DNA of 64,000 nt from an uncultured Pseudomonadales bacterium (lineage in GTDB: Bacteria > Pseudomonadota > Gammaproteobacteria > Pseudomonadales > Azotimanducaceae). A program made the position numbers and the translations under genes. Of the stretch, positions 41,408 through 51,149 are shown piece after piece. The number at the start of each line of letters is the position of its first letter. Position 1 is the stretch's first letter. Under the pieces are notes generated by a model. That model worked only from the letters and a program-made list of their open reading frames with translations, searched no databases and was not told the origin of the DNA. Where the stretch lies: NCBI GenBank assembly GCA_938036875.1, contig CALHVX010000029.1, positions 1 to 64,000 on the forward strand, in the 5' to 3' direction.

Positions 41408-44167
41408 ATGGTGTTCAGCTGGTTCAAAAAGCGCGGCGGGCAAAACCCGTCCGGCAACGCAGATCGTAAAGCAGAAAGCAAAGCGGAGCCTAAAGGCAAC
41501 ACCGCAAAGCCAACAGAACCGCTCGCCAAAGCCTCTGCTAGCAATCCGTTGGCACTGGCAGCAGCCCCGGTGCTGCAAGCCCAAGATGCCAAGCTAGCCC
41601 AACAGGCGCTAGCACAACTCACTGATCCGCAAGTCATCACTTACGTGGCGTTGCAAAAAGCGAACCTACGCGACCTTGCTCTGGAACTCCCGCAGATGCG
41701 CACCGAAGCGGCTCTCCACGTCATGGAGAAGCAAAGTCGCGAGCGCAACAAAGGTATCAATCGGTTCGCGCGCAACAGCCTAGAAAAAATCAAAACCCAA
41801 CGTCGTGAGGCGAGCGAGCTGTGGGCGCGCGGCGCAGAGTTGAACCAGGCACTTGGCAAGCACAACAACGAAACCCAAGCGCAAAGCCTTACCTATGCTC
41901 AACGCGAAGCTGTAGTTCTACAGCTGCAAACCGAGTACAGCGACAATGCCGCGCAGTACCAGCAAATGGTTACCGAACTCGCAGCATGTGACATCACGCT
42001 AGAACCTTTTCCCGCTATGGTTGTGGTTGAACTGCAACCACCGGAACCGGAACTGACGCCAACAACGGTTGATGCACCAGCGCCTGTTGATCTGGCTGCA
42101 AACCCAATGCCCACCGCAGCACAAATCGCGCAAGTTGAGCAGCTAGCAAAGGCCATCAACGAGCTACGCCAGCCGCTTGTAAAGGACGGTCAAGCTGCCG
42201 CCGCTAGCGCCGCCGTTTTTGCCGATTTGATGACCCAATTACCCGGCTTGCAGCAAAGTTGGCAGGCACTGAGTCCAGAGCTGGATGGCTTAGAGCTAGG
42301 TACTGATCTTGCGGCCACCACCGCATCGGTGAACGCTGCGCTGCGCGAGCTGGAACAGCTAACCACCGCTTGTGTTGCCTTAGATGAGCTGGCCCAACAG
42401 CAATCCAGTGCAGCCTTGCCAACTAGACCGGACATACAGCTGAACCAACCCAGCGATGAAACGCTCAGCCTATTTACTAGCTACCAAGAATCCATTGCTG
42501 ATGCAGCAAAAACCAGCAAGTTGCAGCTGCGTAAATTGCGTTGGCCAGACTGGGCCCAAACCAACGCAGCAATTTCAGCACCTTTTGCTCAGCGTGATGC
42601 TATCCAATCTGAGCAACGTTGGATCGATGAACAGAAACAAACCCTCAACCACCAGCTGGACAAGGTGCTAGACGGCCTAACGGAATCGCTAGATGCTGGC
42701 CAGGCAGCCCAAAGTAAAGCCCAAATGGGCCAGGTGCGGCGTCTAAAGCAAGCCTTGGGCAAACTCAATCCTGACCAAAATGCGCGCTTCAACGCGTTGA
42801 ATGCAAAACTTACCGAGCTGGTGGATTGGCAAACCTTTGCAACCGGTCCAAAACGCCAAGCGTTGGTCGATGCAATGACGCTGATTGCCGACACCCCTCT
42901 AGACCCAGAAGCACAAGCCACCCGGGTTAAACAGCTACGTTCACAATGGAACGAGTTAGGCAGTGTCTCGAAGGCGGCAGACCGACGGTTGGCCGATCGC
43001 TTCAACGCCCAAGCGCAAACGGCTTTTGATCACTGCCGTGAACATTTTGCACAGTTAGCGGAGCAACGGGCAGCCAACACCGCACAACGCGAGCAAATTT
43101 GCGCCCAGCTCAGCGACTATATCAACACCACAGAGCTAGATAACGGTGATGTGAAAGCGGCGGAGCAAATTCTGCGCACCGCGCGGGAGGCTTGGCGCCA
43201 GTGCTACCCCGTGGAGCGCAAAACGTCCAAGCCGCTGGAGAAAACCTTTGAAGGTTTGCAAGAACAACTGCATGAAAAGATCAAAGCCGTTTGGACCGCC
43301 AACGAAACAGCCAAGCAGGGGTTGCTAGAAACCGCTCAAACGTTAGCTGCCGCAACCGATAGCGATCTAGGTGATCGCATCAACCAAGCCAAAGGTCTGC
43401 AAAAACAATGGCAGCAAATCGGCCCCATGCCACGCGGCGGTGAGCGCAAACTGTGGCTGGCGTTCCGCGAAGCCTGCGATGCCTTGTTCAATGAACGCGA
43501 TGGCGCAAAGCAAGAGCAACAGGCGGCCGATCAAGCCGCTATTACTGCCTTAACCGCACAAGTGGACGCCTTTGCCAAACAGGTAGAAGAAACCTCCGCT
43601 AGCGATGCCAGCGCCGAACAGCTTCGAGCCGCACGCACAACGTTCAACGATGCCCAAGGCAACCTACCCGGCGGTGCCTATAACCAAATCAAACGCCGTT
43701 TTGATGGTCTGTGCAAAGACTACGAAGGCCTACTCCAAGTCCAACAACGTCAAGCGCTACACCAGCGCATCGAAGATTTGGCAACTTGGGATACCGCCAC
43801 CACCAACGCAGGTAGCGATGCCGCCCTGCCAGATAACGCGGATGCAAAACTGTTGCAAGGGCTGGACCCAGCGCCGGCTGAGGCGCCAACCATCGAGTCC
43901 TTACAGCGCCTAGTGTTGGTCGCCGAGATACTGGCAGAGGTGCCATCACCACCGGCCGATGAAGCACTGCGCCTACAAGTGCAAGTAGAACGTTTGCAGC
44001 AGTCGATGGGTCAACAAAGCGCGGTTGCTAGCAACCCAGGGGATGCTCAATGGGTTGAGCTGGCGCTACAGTGGTGCGCACAACGTCCCAAGCCTCAAGA
44101 CGAAGTGGTTAGCACACTACAGCAGCGCTACTTTGGGGCGCTACGTAGCGCCTTGTCTAAGGTTTGA
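41408..44167 (+). CDS. DUF349 repeat protein
   Basis: A 919-residue, largely helical cytoplasmic protein made of DUF349 modules, recognised by repeats such as LRSQWNELGSVSKAADRRLADRFNAQ near 520, AREAWRQCYPVERKTSKPLEKTF near 600 and AKGLQKQWQQIGPMPRGGERKLW near 665. The N terminus (MVFSWFKKR) precedes a Lys/Ala/Pro-rich linker. Composition is rich in Gln, Ala and Leu, with long coiled-coil potential. The function of the family is not established. It converges on the histidine kinase gene with 13 bases between stops. Confidence 0.85.
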   Translation: MVFSWFKKRGGQNPSGNADRKAESKAEPKGNTAKPTEPLAKASASNPLALAAAPVLQAQDAKLAQQALAQLTDPQVITYVALQKANLRDLALELPQMRTEAALHVMEKQSRERNKGINRFARNSLEKIKTQRREASELWARGAELNQALGKHNNETQAQSLTYAQREAVVLQLQTEYSDNAAQYQQMVTELAACDITLEPFPAMVVVELQPPEPELTPTTVDAPAPVDLAANPMPTAAQIAQVEQLAKAINELRQPLVKDGQAAAASAAVFADLMTQLPGLQQSWQALSPELDGLELGTDLAATTASVNAALRELEQLTTACVALDELAQQQSSAALPTRPDIQLNQPSDETLSLFTSYQESIADAAKTSKLQLRKLRWPDWAQTNAAISAPFAQRDAIQSEQRWIDEQKQTLNHQLDKVLDGLTESLDAGQAAQSKAQMGQVRRLKQALGKLNPDQNARFNALNAKLTELVDWQTFATGPKRQALVDAMTLIADTPLDPEAQATRVKQLRSQWNELGSVSKAADRRLADRFNAQAQTAFDHCREHFAQLAEQRAANTAQREQICAQLSDYINTTELDNGDVKAAEQILRTAREAWRQCYPVERKTSKPLEKTFEGLQEQLHEKIKAVWTANETAKQGLLETAQTLAAATDSDLGDRINQAKGLQKQWQQIGPMPRGGERKLWLAFREACDALFNERDGAKQEQQAADQAAITALTAQVDAFAKQVEETSASDASAEQLRAARTTFNDAQGNLPGGAYNQIKRRFDGLCKDYEGLLQVQQRQALHQRIEDLATWDTATTNAGSDAALPDNADAKLLQGLDPAPAEAPTIESLQRLVLVAEILAEVPSPPADEALRLQVQVERLQQSMGQQSAVASNPGDAQWVELALQWCAQRPKPQDEVVSTLQQRYFGALRSALSKV

Positions 44168-44180
44168 GACTAACCAAGCA

Positions 44181-45530
44181 CTAAAGTGGGAAGCGCAACT
44201 CAATGTGCGCGCCACCTAAAGTGCTTTCGCTGATCTCCATCTCACCGCGGTATAGGGCGAGCAACTCCGCCACCACCGACAACCCAATACCCTGCCCCGG
44301 TTGCACTTGGTCAGCTCGGGTACCTCTAGCCAACACCTGCTCACGCATGCTGGCATCTATGCCAGGTCCATCGTCCTCAACAACAATACGCACCCACTCA
44401 TCCACCTGCGCGCGGATGCGTATCTTGCTACCCGTGTACTTGAATCCGTTCTCGAGCAAATTGCCAAAGATCTCCAGCAAATCACGTTCATCACCGCGCA
44501 CGCTTACGCTTTCGTTTACCTCCAAAGCCACCTCAATACCACGATCCATGTAGGCCGTGTTAAGCGCACGCAACAACCGCTCTAGCAGTGTGTGGACAAC
44601 TACCGGCTTACCGATGATGACCGGGCCGGAGACCGAAGCACGGCTGAGCTGGTAGCTAACGCTGCTTTCCATGCGTTCTAGCTGATCACTGAGCAACTCT
44701 AACTTGCTAGCATCAGCCGCACTTGTCTTTGAGATGCCACGCAAACCGTTATGCAACACTGCTAACGGTGTTTTCAACGAGTGGGCTAAGTCTTCAAGGG
44801 CCTTACGGTAGCGACTGCGGTTGCGTTTTTCGTGCTCAACAAACCGATCTAAGTTGCTCGCTAACCCTTGCAGCTCATGAGGATAAGCTTCGGACAAACG
44901 TTCTCGATCTCCACGTTCCAACGCTGCCACCTCTTCGGTCATGGTGCGCAAGGGCCGTAACCCCCAACGCACCGCCAAAATTTGAGCCAACACAAACAAA
45001 CCAAGGACACCCAGCAACCCCAAATAAAGGTTACGCCGAAAGCTGGCAATGCTGGAGTCGTAGCTGATGCGATCCACCAACACGTTAAACACTAGCTCCC
45101 GGTCAACACTGCCCTCCCAAATGACGGCGTAGCTCAAGTAGTAAGCGTCCAGGTTGTTCAACGTAGCTTCACCAAAGCGAAACTGCCCGGGTAGCAACTG
45201 GTAAATTTCAGGTGGCAAATCGAAGTCCTCACCTAGGTGCGAGGGAGAGCGCCAGAAGGATTCGCCTTGAGTGGACAGCACGGTGGCATACAATCCGGAT
45301 TGGGGTTGACCTAAACGCGGCTCAGGCAGCTCCGAGGTGAAATCTAGATGACCTTCGTGGTCGCTTGCGGTGCCCATGAGCGAAAATATCATGAGCCGCA
45401 ATTGCTCTTCGGCGCCCGCGCTGACACTGGCTTGAAAGGAGCGGTCTAAAACCAGGCTTGCCAAGGTAAGACATATCCCGAGCACAACGGTAGTGACTAG
45501 CAGTAAACGAGTCTGAATTCCCGAGCGCAT
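44181..45530 (-). CDS. PhoQ-like sensor histidine kinase
   Basis: Membrane sensor of a two-component system. Two membrane segments (about residues 8-28 and 165-188) flank a periplasmic domain of some 135 residues; then come HAMP (LRPLRTMTEEVAALERGDRERL), the phospho-acceptor His in DLAHSLKTPLAVLHNG near 247, and the ATPase domain with NLLENGFKYTG, EDDGPGID and GQGIGLSVVAELL. The periplasmic part has a moderate number of acidic residues, so divalent cations are a possible signal, but this is inference. It follows the response regulator gene by 52 bases. Confidence 0.9.
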   Translation of the reverse strand: MRSGIQTRLLLVTTVVLGICLTLASLVLDRSFQASVSAGAEEQLRLMIFSLMGTASDHEGHLDFTSELPEPRLGQPQSGLYATVLSTQGESFWRSPSHLGEDFDLPPEIYQLLPGQFRFGEATLNNLDAYYLSYAVIWEGSVDRELVFNVLVDRISYDSSIASFRRNLYLGLLGVLGLFVLAQILAVRWGLRPLRTMTEEVAALERGDRERLSEAYPHELQGLASNLDRFVEHEKRNRSRYRKALEDLAHSLKTPLAVLHNGLRGISKTSAADASKLELLSDQLERMESSVSYQLSRASVSGPVIIGKPVVVHTLLERLLRALNTAYMDRGIEVALEVNESVSVRGDERDLLEIFGNLLENGFKYTGSKIRIRAQVDEWVRIVVEDDGPGIDASMREQVLARGTRADQVQPGQGIGLSVVAELLALYRGEMEISESTLGGAHIELRFPL

Positions 45531-45582
45531 GGGGGTTAGCTGCGCACGTTAACGGCGAAGCCCAAAGGGCATCAGCAGCGCA

Positions 45583-46257
45583 CTAGCTGGGCGTTTCGCG
45601 CAGCAAACGATAGCCCTGGCCACGCACGGTTCTAATCGGATTGATCGGTGTTAGCTTCTTGCGCAACCGACCCACAAACACCTCGATAACGTTGCTGTCT
45701 CGGTCAAAATCTTGTTCGTACAAATGATCGGTCAGCTCGGTTTTGGATACCACTCGATCTGGGTTCAAGATCAAATACTCCAACACTTTGTATTCATAGG
45801 CGGTGAGTTCAATCAGCACATCACTCACGCGGACCTCTTTTTTAGCGGTATCAACGCTGAGCTCACCTTGTCGCAACACCGGTGCTGCATAACCCGCAGC
45901 ACGCCGTACTAAGGCATTGATCCGCGCTAGCAACTCTTCCGCCTGAAAAGGTTTGGTCAGGTAGTCATCGGCACCCGCTTCCAAGCCAAGCACTTTGTCT
46001 TCCCAATGGCTGCGCGCGGTCAGGACCAGCACCGGAAACTTGCGCTCTTCAGCACGCAAAGTGCTAATCAGCTCCATGCCGTCCATCTTGGGTAAACCCA
46101 GATCAACAATGGCTACGTCGTAGGCGTATTCGCGGCCAAAATACAGACCTTCTTCGCCATCCGCCGCAACATCCACGGCAAAACCTTGAGCTTTTAGGTC
46201 CGCATCTAGCTGCTCACGCAGCGCCTGTTCATCTTCTACAACTAGTACTCGCACCAT
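45583..46257 (-). CDS. PhoP-like OmpR-family response regulator
   Basis: A 224-residue transcription factor with a receiver domain (VLVVEDEQALREQL, phospho-Asp in AIVDLGLPKMDG near residue 51, TAR and DYLTKPF) and a winged-helix output domain (ELTAYEYKVLEYLILNPDRVVSKTEL...VFVGRLRKKL...RTVRGQGYRL). It is encoded between an upstream PepSY gene and the downstream kinase; PepSY, regulator and kinase form one probable operon, a common arrangement for PhoPQ-type systems in gammaproteobacteria. Confidence 0.93.
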   Translation of the reverse strand: MVRVLVVEDEQALREQLDADLKAQGFAVDVAADGEEGLYFGREYAYDVAIVDLGLPKMDGMELISTLRAEERKFPVLVLTARSHWEDKVLGLEAGADDYLTKPFQAEELLARINALVRRAAGYAAPVLRQGELSVDTAKKEVRVSDVLIELTAYEYKVLEYLILNPDRVVSKTELTDHLYEQDFDRDSNVIEVFVGRLRKKLTPINPIRTVRGQGYRLLRETPS

Positions 46258-46274
46258 AACTCCAAAATCTGTGG

Positions 46275-46628
46275 CTAACGCTTTTGCAGGCGTCCATCTG
46301 CATGGACAAAAAAGGTGGTGACCCGTTCGCCATCAAGCAGGGTACGCACATTCACCCCGGGGCTACCTTGGCGTTTGCCTGCCGATGCCGCTAGTACCCG
46401 CCCACCCGTTTCGCGCCGCACAATGCGGATCGCACGCTCTACCGAAACATTGCCGGTAGCCACCGGCGCAAGCTGATTTGGCACCAGCTCGTTAGGCGTC
46501 AAGTGTTGCTCCCACAAAGCCTCTTGGGCCTGGGCAACCGGGCTCACCAAACTTGCCACCGAGGTGACAAGCAAGAAGGCCAGTAGCCTCAAGCTTCGCT
46601 GCATTTTTGGAGTGTGGGTAATCAACAT
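46275..46628 (-). CDS. PepSY-like secreted protein
   Basis: A 117-residue protein with a signal peptide (LRLLAFLLVTSVASLVSPVAQA) and one small domain of PepSY type: VSVERAIRIVRRETGGRVLAASAG...VRTLLDGERVTTFFVHADGRL. The start is either 46628 or, eight codons in, 46604 (MQRSLRLL), which gives a more typical signal peptide; neither has a strong ribosome site. It precedes the PhoP-like regulator gene by 17 bases and may modulate or be controlled by that system. Confidence 0.75.
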   Translation of the reverse strand: MLITHTPKMQRSLRLLAFLLVTSVASLVSPVAQAQEALWEQHLTPNELVPNQLAPVATGNVSVERAIRIVRRETGGRVLAASAGKRQGSPGVNVRTLLDGERVTTFFVHADGRLQKR

Positions 46629-46649
46629 ATCTGTGTATTGTACTGAACT

Positions 46650-47249
46650 TTAGCCGGCTGGCGTGACATTAACCCGCACACGCAACGTGGGACCGGGGTC
46701 TCGATTCATGCGTGTGGTATGGGTTTGGCCAGCATAGGCGTAGGTAACTCGGTAACCGGCAGCTCGCTCTTCTTCTCGAATCTCACGCTCGGTATGGCAC
46801 ACCTGCTCATTGCGATAGCGCCTCTCACCCTCAGGAGCCCGCCGATTGCGGGCGATATCTGCGCCTATACTGCCGCCCAACAGGGCACCTACCGCGGTGC
46901 CAACCTGGCGATTGCGCTTGTGGTGGCCCACCGCGTTACCAATGGCCCCACCAATCACGGCCCCCAAAATGGGCGCGGTCGCCCCACCACGGCGGCGCTG
47001 AGCCTGGTAAGATACCTGCTCTTCTCGACATACCTCGGTGGGCACCGAATAGCTCACCCGCTCATACAACGGCTCCACATGAACCACTTTGGCCTCATCA
47101 AAAACACCGGCTGCATGCGCCGTTGGCACCAGCAAACATACCGCTCCTAAAGTGCTAAAAAGTACGCCCGCCAACACACCGGATCCAGATCTGGACGAGG
47201 CCGATTCGCCCCCGCTGAAGGCGCGAGGTGTTTTGCTCAAACTACTCAT
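46650..47249 (-). CDS. Glycine-zipper envelope protein
   Basis: Exported protein with the 17-kDa-antigen-like glycine zipper APILGAVIGGAIGNAVGHH...QVGTAVGALLGGSIGADIARN near residues 90-135, followed by a Cys-containing Arg/Glu-rich stretch and a short beta region. A basic-hydrophobic leader (VLAGVLFSTLGAVCLLVPTAHA) is a likely signal peptide. I choose the ATG at 47249 with GGAG upstream rather than 47309. Glycine-zipper proteins associate with the outer membrane; a precise role is unknown. It lies 21 bases upstream of the PepSY gene. Confidence 0.75.
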   Translation of the reverse strand: MSSLSKTPRAFSGGESASSRSGSGVLAGVLFSTLGAVCLLVPTAHAAGVFDEAKVVHVEPLYERVSYSVPTEVCREEQVSYQAQRRRGGATAPILGAVIGGAIGNAVGHHKRNRQVGTAVGALLGGSIGADIARNRRAPEGERRYRNEQVCHTEREIREEERAAGYRVTYAYAGQTHTTRMNRDPGPTLRVRVNVTPAG

Positions 47250-47393
47250 GTGGAGCAACTCCGAAGATTTCCAAGATGGCCCCCAGGTTAAGCCCGGGGG
47301 CCTGAACACTGTCTGAATCGGTGATACCGCTTAGGGAACCAACCAACAATGGGCAGTCTAATCTTGCTCAGCTTTGGCAAAAGTGAACACAAG

Positions 47394-48113
47394 ATGAACG
47401 AATCCAACTTAACCCCGACCTCAGCACAGCCAAGCGTCATCAATCGATTGCACCATTGGTTCACCAACAGCGTCCAGCATTTGGATGGGGTGGCCTCACT
47501 GTTGCTGCGCCTGATCCTTGGGCCGGTGCTAATCGCGGCAGGATGGGAAAAGATCACCGGGGACAACTGGTTTGCCTTCCAGCAGGAGGCCTTCCCCTTT
47601 CCCTTTAACGTGATGCCGGTAGAAATCTCCTGGTTTCTTGCCTCTTGGACCGAGTTTCTTGGCGGCATCGCTCTACTCTTCGGCTTTGCCACGCGCTGGG
47701 TTGCCATCCCCTTGGCAGTGACCATGTTTGTTGCCGGCTATGCCGTCCACCTGGACAACGGCTGGGCAGCGATTGCCCCATCTAATCCACCGGCGCATTG
47801 CATCCAGGGCACTTCAGCTCACGCTGAGGCCAACATTGCTCAGCGTTACATTCAGTGCACCAACGTCAACGAGCGAACCGTGGAGGCCTCAATCAGGCTC
47901 GCCAAAGCCAAAAGTTTGCTGCGTAAGCACGGCAACTTCAAATACCTCAATGGCAATGGCTCGCTGGTTAAACTCAACAACGGCATCGAATTCGCCGCCA
48001 GCTATTTTGCCATGCTCATGGCGCTGCTCATTATCGGTGGCGGCCGGTATTTCAGCCTAGATTACTACCTCAACCTACTGTGGAATCGGCGTCGTTATTC
48101 GTCTAATAACTAG
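47394..48113 (+). CDS. DoxX family membrane protein, HvfX-like
   Basis: Integral membrane protein of 239 residues from the preferred ATG. DoxX core: LLLRLILGPVLIAAGWEKITG, FLASWTEFLGGIALLFGFATRW and a following helix. Between the third and last helices is a polar insert of about 75 residues, then LNNGIEFAASYFAMLMALLIIGGGRYFSLDYY. This long form resembles HvfX, which accompanies copper-binding bufferin-type peptides and their HvfB/HvfC maturation proteins; none of those genes is next to it here. The insert has two Cys and several His, which would suit metal binding. The HvfX assignment is from memory. Confidence 0.65.
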   Translation: MNESNLTPTSAQPSVINRLHHWFTNSVQHLDGVASLLLRLILGPVLIAAGWEKITGDNWFAFQQEAFPFPFNVMPVEISWFLASWTEFLGGIALLFGFATRWVAIPLAVTMFVAGYAVHLDNGWAAIAPSNPPAHCIQGTSAHAEANIAQRYIQCTNVNERTVEASIRLAKAKSLLRKHGNFKYLNGNGSLVKLNNGIEFAASYFAMLMALLIIGGGRYFSLDYYLNLLWNRRRYSSNN

Positions 48114-48142
48114 CTTGCTACGGGAGTTCTACAGGACCTCAT

Positions 48143-48156
48143 AGCTATCGATAGCT
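48143..48156. promoter_or_regulatory. 14-base perfect palindrome upstream of the M16 protease gene
   Basis: AGCTATCGATAGCT is its own reverse complement, 36 bases before the GTG start and 29 bases after the DoxX stop. It could be an operator or a weak hairpin; there is no T tract. Confidence 0.35.
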
Positions 48157-48192
48157 TTCGTAACATTTTTACTAAGAAATTAAGGGGTAGAC

Positions 48193-51090
48193 GTGACTTT
48201 AGGCGCAAACCAAGAGCAGCAGGGGCAACATCATAGACAAGGTCGTACCCTGCTTCGCTACGCATTAGGCGCAACCTTAATTTTGGGTCTGAGCGCCTGC
48301 AGCAATACCCCATCGGGTTCCGCTGCGGATGTCTCCTTAGTGGCAGCTACAGCACCTGGCGTTGTCAATATCAGCAAAAGCCCCAATGACCCAAGAGCCT
48401 ACCGTTACCTCACCTTAAGCAACGGCCTACGCACCTTGTTGGTCTCAGATCCCAAAACCGATAAGGCTGCGGCTTCGCTGGTGGCGCTACGTGGCAGTTT
48501 CCACGAACCCAAAGAATACCTAGGTTTGGCTCACTTTTTAGAGCATATGCTCTTTATTGGCACCAAAAAATATCCTGAGGTTAACGCCTATCAGACCTAC
48601 ATCAATGCGCATGGCGGCAGCTCCAATGCCTATACCGCGCTGGATCACACCAACTACTTCTTCGACATTCAGCCAGAGTACTTTCGCGGTGCCATGGATC
48701 GCTTCGCCCAGTTCTTTATCGCACCCTTGCTGGATCCAGCTTATGTCGACCGAGAAAAGAACGCGGTTCACTCCGAGTACCAACTGCAAACCAAGAACGA
48801 TGGGTGGCGTGGTTATCTAACGCAAAAGCTAGCGCTTAACCCAGAGCATCCTGGGTCAAGATTCACCATCGGCTCGCTGGATACCTTGGGCGAAGGCGTC
48901 TACCCCGCGCTGGAGAAGTTCTTTCAAGAAAACTACTCCGCTGACCAAATGATTTTGGTGGCCTTCGGCAACGAAGACCTAGACGAAATGGAAAGCTGGA
49001 TCACCCCAATCTTTGATCAAATAGAAAACCGTCAGTTGGGCGACCCAGCACCCTTGCCCCAGGCGTTTACCAAAGGCTCGCTACCCAACACCATCAAGCT
49101 GCAAGCGCTGAAGGACAAAACTCGAGTTGACTTCACCTTTCCGGTACCCAACACCACTAAGTACTACCGTGAGAAACCCTTGCTCTACATCACCAATCTA
49201 CTGGGGCACGAAGGTAGCAATAGCTTGCATAAAAAGCTTAAAGACAATGGCTGGATAGAATCACTCAGCGCCAGCAGTGATGAACTCGACAACAACAACA
49301 CCATGATGGTGGTCAGCATTGGGTTAACCGAGGCCGGTGAGCGCAACATTCCAAAAATAACCGATGCGCTTTTTGACTACATCGATTTGCTGCGGAGCAA
49401 ACCACCGGCCCAATGGCTCTACAACGAACAGGCAGAAGTGCTCAAGCTAGCCTTCCAATTTCAAGAGCAAGGGTCGGCTACCGGTTTTGTCTACCGCACC
49501 GGTCCGCAGCTAGCTCACTATCCACCGCAAGATATTTTGCGTGCGCCTTACCGCATGGACAAATTTGATGCGACGCTAATCAAACGCTATTTAGGCTACC
49601 TAACCCCAGAAAACTTGCTCCGCGAGATTTCTGGGCCCGGTTTTGAGGGTAACAAGGTTGAGCCATGGTTTGGCGTTTCTTACACCATGACACCCGGCCC
49701 CGTCGGGCGCGAAGACGCCGGGATCACCGGCCTAGACTTACCCGCCCCCAACCCATTCTTGCCAGAAAACACCGACGTGCTAGAGAACGATAACCAAGGC
49801 CCCGCCAAGCAAATTGCAAAGCCCGGCTTGGAGCTTTGGCACGATCTAGACACCGAGTTTCGAATCCCTCGAGCAAACTTGTTGCTGTCGCTTGGTATCA
49901 AGGATGGCCTAAGCACCCCCCAAGACATTGTTATGGCGCAGCTTTATCAAGCCTTGGCAAACGATGCGCTGAACGACTACACCTACCCTGCCTTTTTAGC
50001 GGGGTTGGGTTACAGCTTGGACACCAGCGCCCGTGGCTTTGAGATTCGCTTGCAAGGCTACAACAACAAGCAAGCAGATTTGCTCGAACGCATCCTGCAA
50101 ACCTTCACCAACCTAACCTTAGATCCACAGCAGTTTGAGGTACGCCGCGCGCAGCTACAGAACAATTGGCGTAGCGCTCGCACTGAGCAACCCTACCGCC
50201 AAACCTCTAACGCCATTAACCACCTCTTGGTCGATAGCGCCTGGTCACCAGCATTGCTAGCCGACACCATCGACACCGTGACCATCAAAGACCTGGCTCG
50301 CTGGCAACAGCAACGCATGCAGAGCTTTGCCGTACAGGGCCTAGCCCACGGCAACCTCAACGCCAAAAACGTTGCTCAGGTGGCTGACATCCTGAGCCAA
50401 GAGTTGAATCTAGAGAACTTTGAACTGTTCCGCTCCGAGGTGGCAGAAACCCACAGCGCTACTCGCTTACCGGTCTCTATCGATCATCAAGATGCGTCCA
50501 TGGTCATGTACCTACAAGACTCAGACGACAACCTAGCAACCAACGCCCAAAGTGCGCTAGCGGTACATCTAATGCGCCAGCCTTACTTCACCTCGCTACG
50601 CACCGAGCAGCAGTTGGGTTATGTTGTTGGTGTGGGTCACAAAGCGCTAAGGAATCGCGGTGGCATCAGCTTTGTTGTCCAGTCCCCGGTTGCCAATCCG
50701 CAGCAATTGCAACAAGCGACCTACGACTTTGTTGACAGCTATGCCAAAGAGCTAAGCGCCATGTCCGAGGCAGACTACCTTGAGTACCGCGACGGGCTAA
50801 TCTCTGAGCTAACGGAATACGATAAAAACCTTGCTCAGCGCTCCTCTCGATATTGGAGCAACTTACGCTTGGACTACACCACCTTCGACCGCAACCGACA
50901 ACGCTCTGAGGCGATCAAGCAAATTTCACATGCCCAGTCCATTGCCTTCGTCAACGCGCTGCAAGAACGCTTACCCAAAGAGCGGCTCATCGCCTACAGC
51001 TTGGGTAAGTTCAAAGAGGCGCCCGCCGAAGGTGAGTCGGTAGAGGATGTTCCAACCTACAAAAAGCGTTTGCTACAAAGCGGACGTTAG
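48193..51090 (+). CDS. M16 (pitrilysin/insulinase) metalloprotease, lipoprotein
   Basis: Zinc peptidase of 965 residues. The inverted zinc motif HxxEH is in AHFLEHMLFIGTKKYPE near residue 112, with the distal Glu in NAVHSEYQL near 192. A second, inactive M16 half and the C-terminal TEQQLGYVVGVGHK near 810 complete a pitrilysin-type clam shell. The N terminus ends in a lipobox (LILGLSACS near residue 35), so it is probably tethered in the envelope, unlike periplasmic E. coli pitrilysin. The start is GTG with AAGGGG upstream. It converges with dinG. Confidence 0.9.
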   Translation: MTLGANQEQQGQHHRQGRTLLRYALGATLILGLSACSNTPSGSAADVSLVAATAPGVVNISKSPNDPRAYRYLTLSNGLRTLLVSDPKTDKAAASLVALRGSFHEPKEYLGLAHFLEHMLFIGTKKYPEVNAYQTYINAHGGSSNAYTALDHTNYFFDIQPEYFRGAMDRFAQFFIAPLLDPAYVDREKNAVHSEYQLQTKNDGWRGYLTQKLALNPEHPGSRFTIGSLDTLGEGVYPALEKFFQENYSADQMILVAFGNEDLDEMESWITPIFDQIENRQLGDPAPLPQAFTKGSLPNTIKLQALKDKTRVDFTFPVPNTTKYYREKPLLYITNLLGHEGSNSLHKKLKDNGWIESLSASSDELDNNNTMMVVSIGLTEAGERNIPKITDALFDYIDLLRSKPPAQWLYNEQAEVLKLAFQFQEQGSATGFVYRTGPQLAHYPPQDILRAPYRMDKFDATLIKRYLGYLTPENLLREISGPGFEGNKVEPWFGVSYTMTPGPVGREDAGITGLDLPAPNPFLPENTDVLENDNQGPAKQIAKPGLELWHDLDTEFRIPRANLLLSLGIKDGLSTPQDIVMAQLYQALANDALNDYTYPAFLAGLGYSLDTSARGFEIRLQGYNNKQADLLERILQTFTNLTLDPQQFEVRRAQLQNNWRSARTEQPYRQTSNAINHLLVDSAWSPALLADTIDTVTIKDLARWQQQRMQSFAVQGLAHGNLNAKNVAQVADILSQELNLENFELFRSEVAETHSATRLPVSIDHQDASMVMYLQDSDDNLATNAQSALAVHLMRQPYFTSLRTEQQLGYVVGVGHKALRNRGGISFVVQSPVANPQQLQQATYDFVDSYAKELSAMSEADYLEYRDGLISELTEYDKNLAQRSSRYWSNLRLDYTTFDRNRQRSEAIKQISHAQSIAFVNALQERLPKERLIAYSLGKFKEAPAEGESVEDVPTYKKRLLQSGR

Positions 51091-51149
51091 GGCAAACCTA
51101 CAACTAGATGAGCTAGCGCCACAGGTTGTGGCGCTCAAGTTTAGATTGG

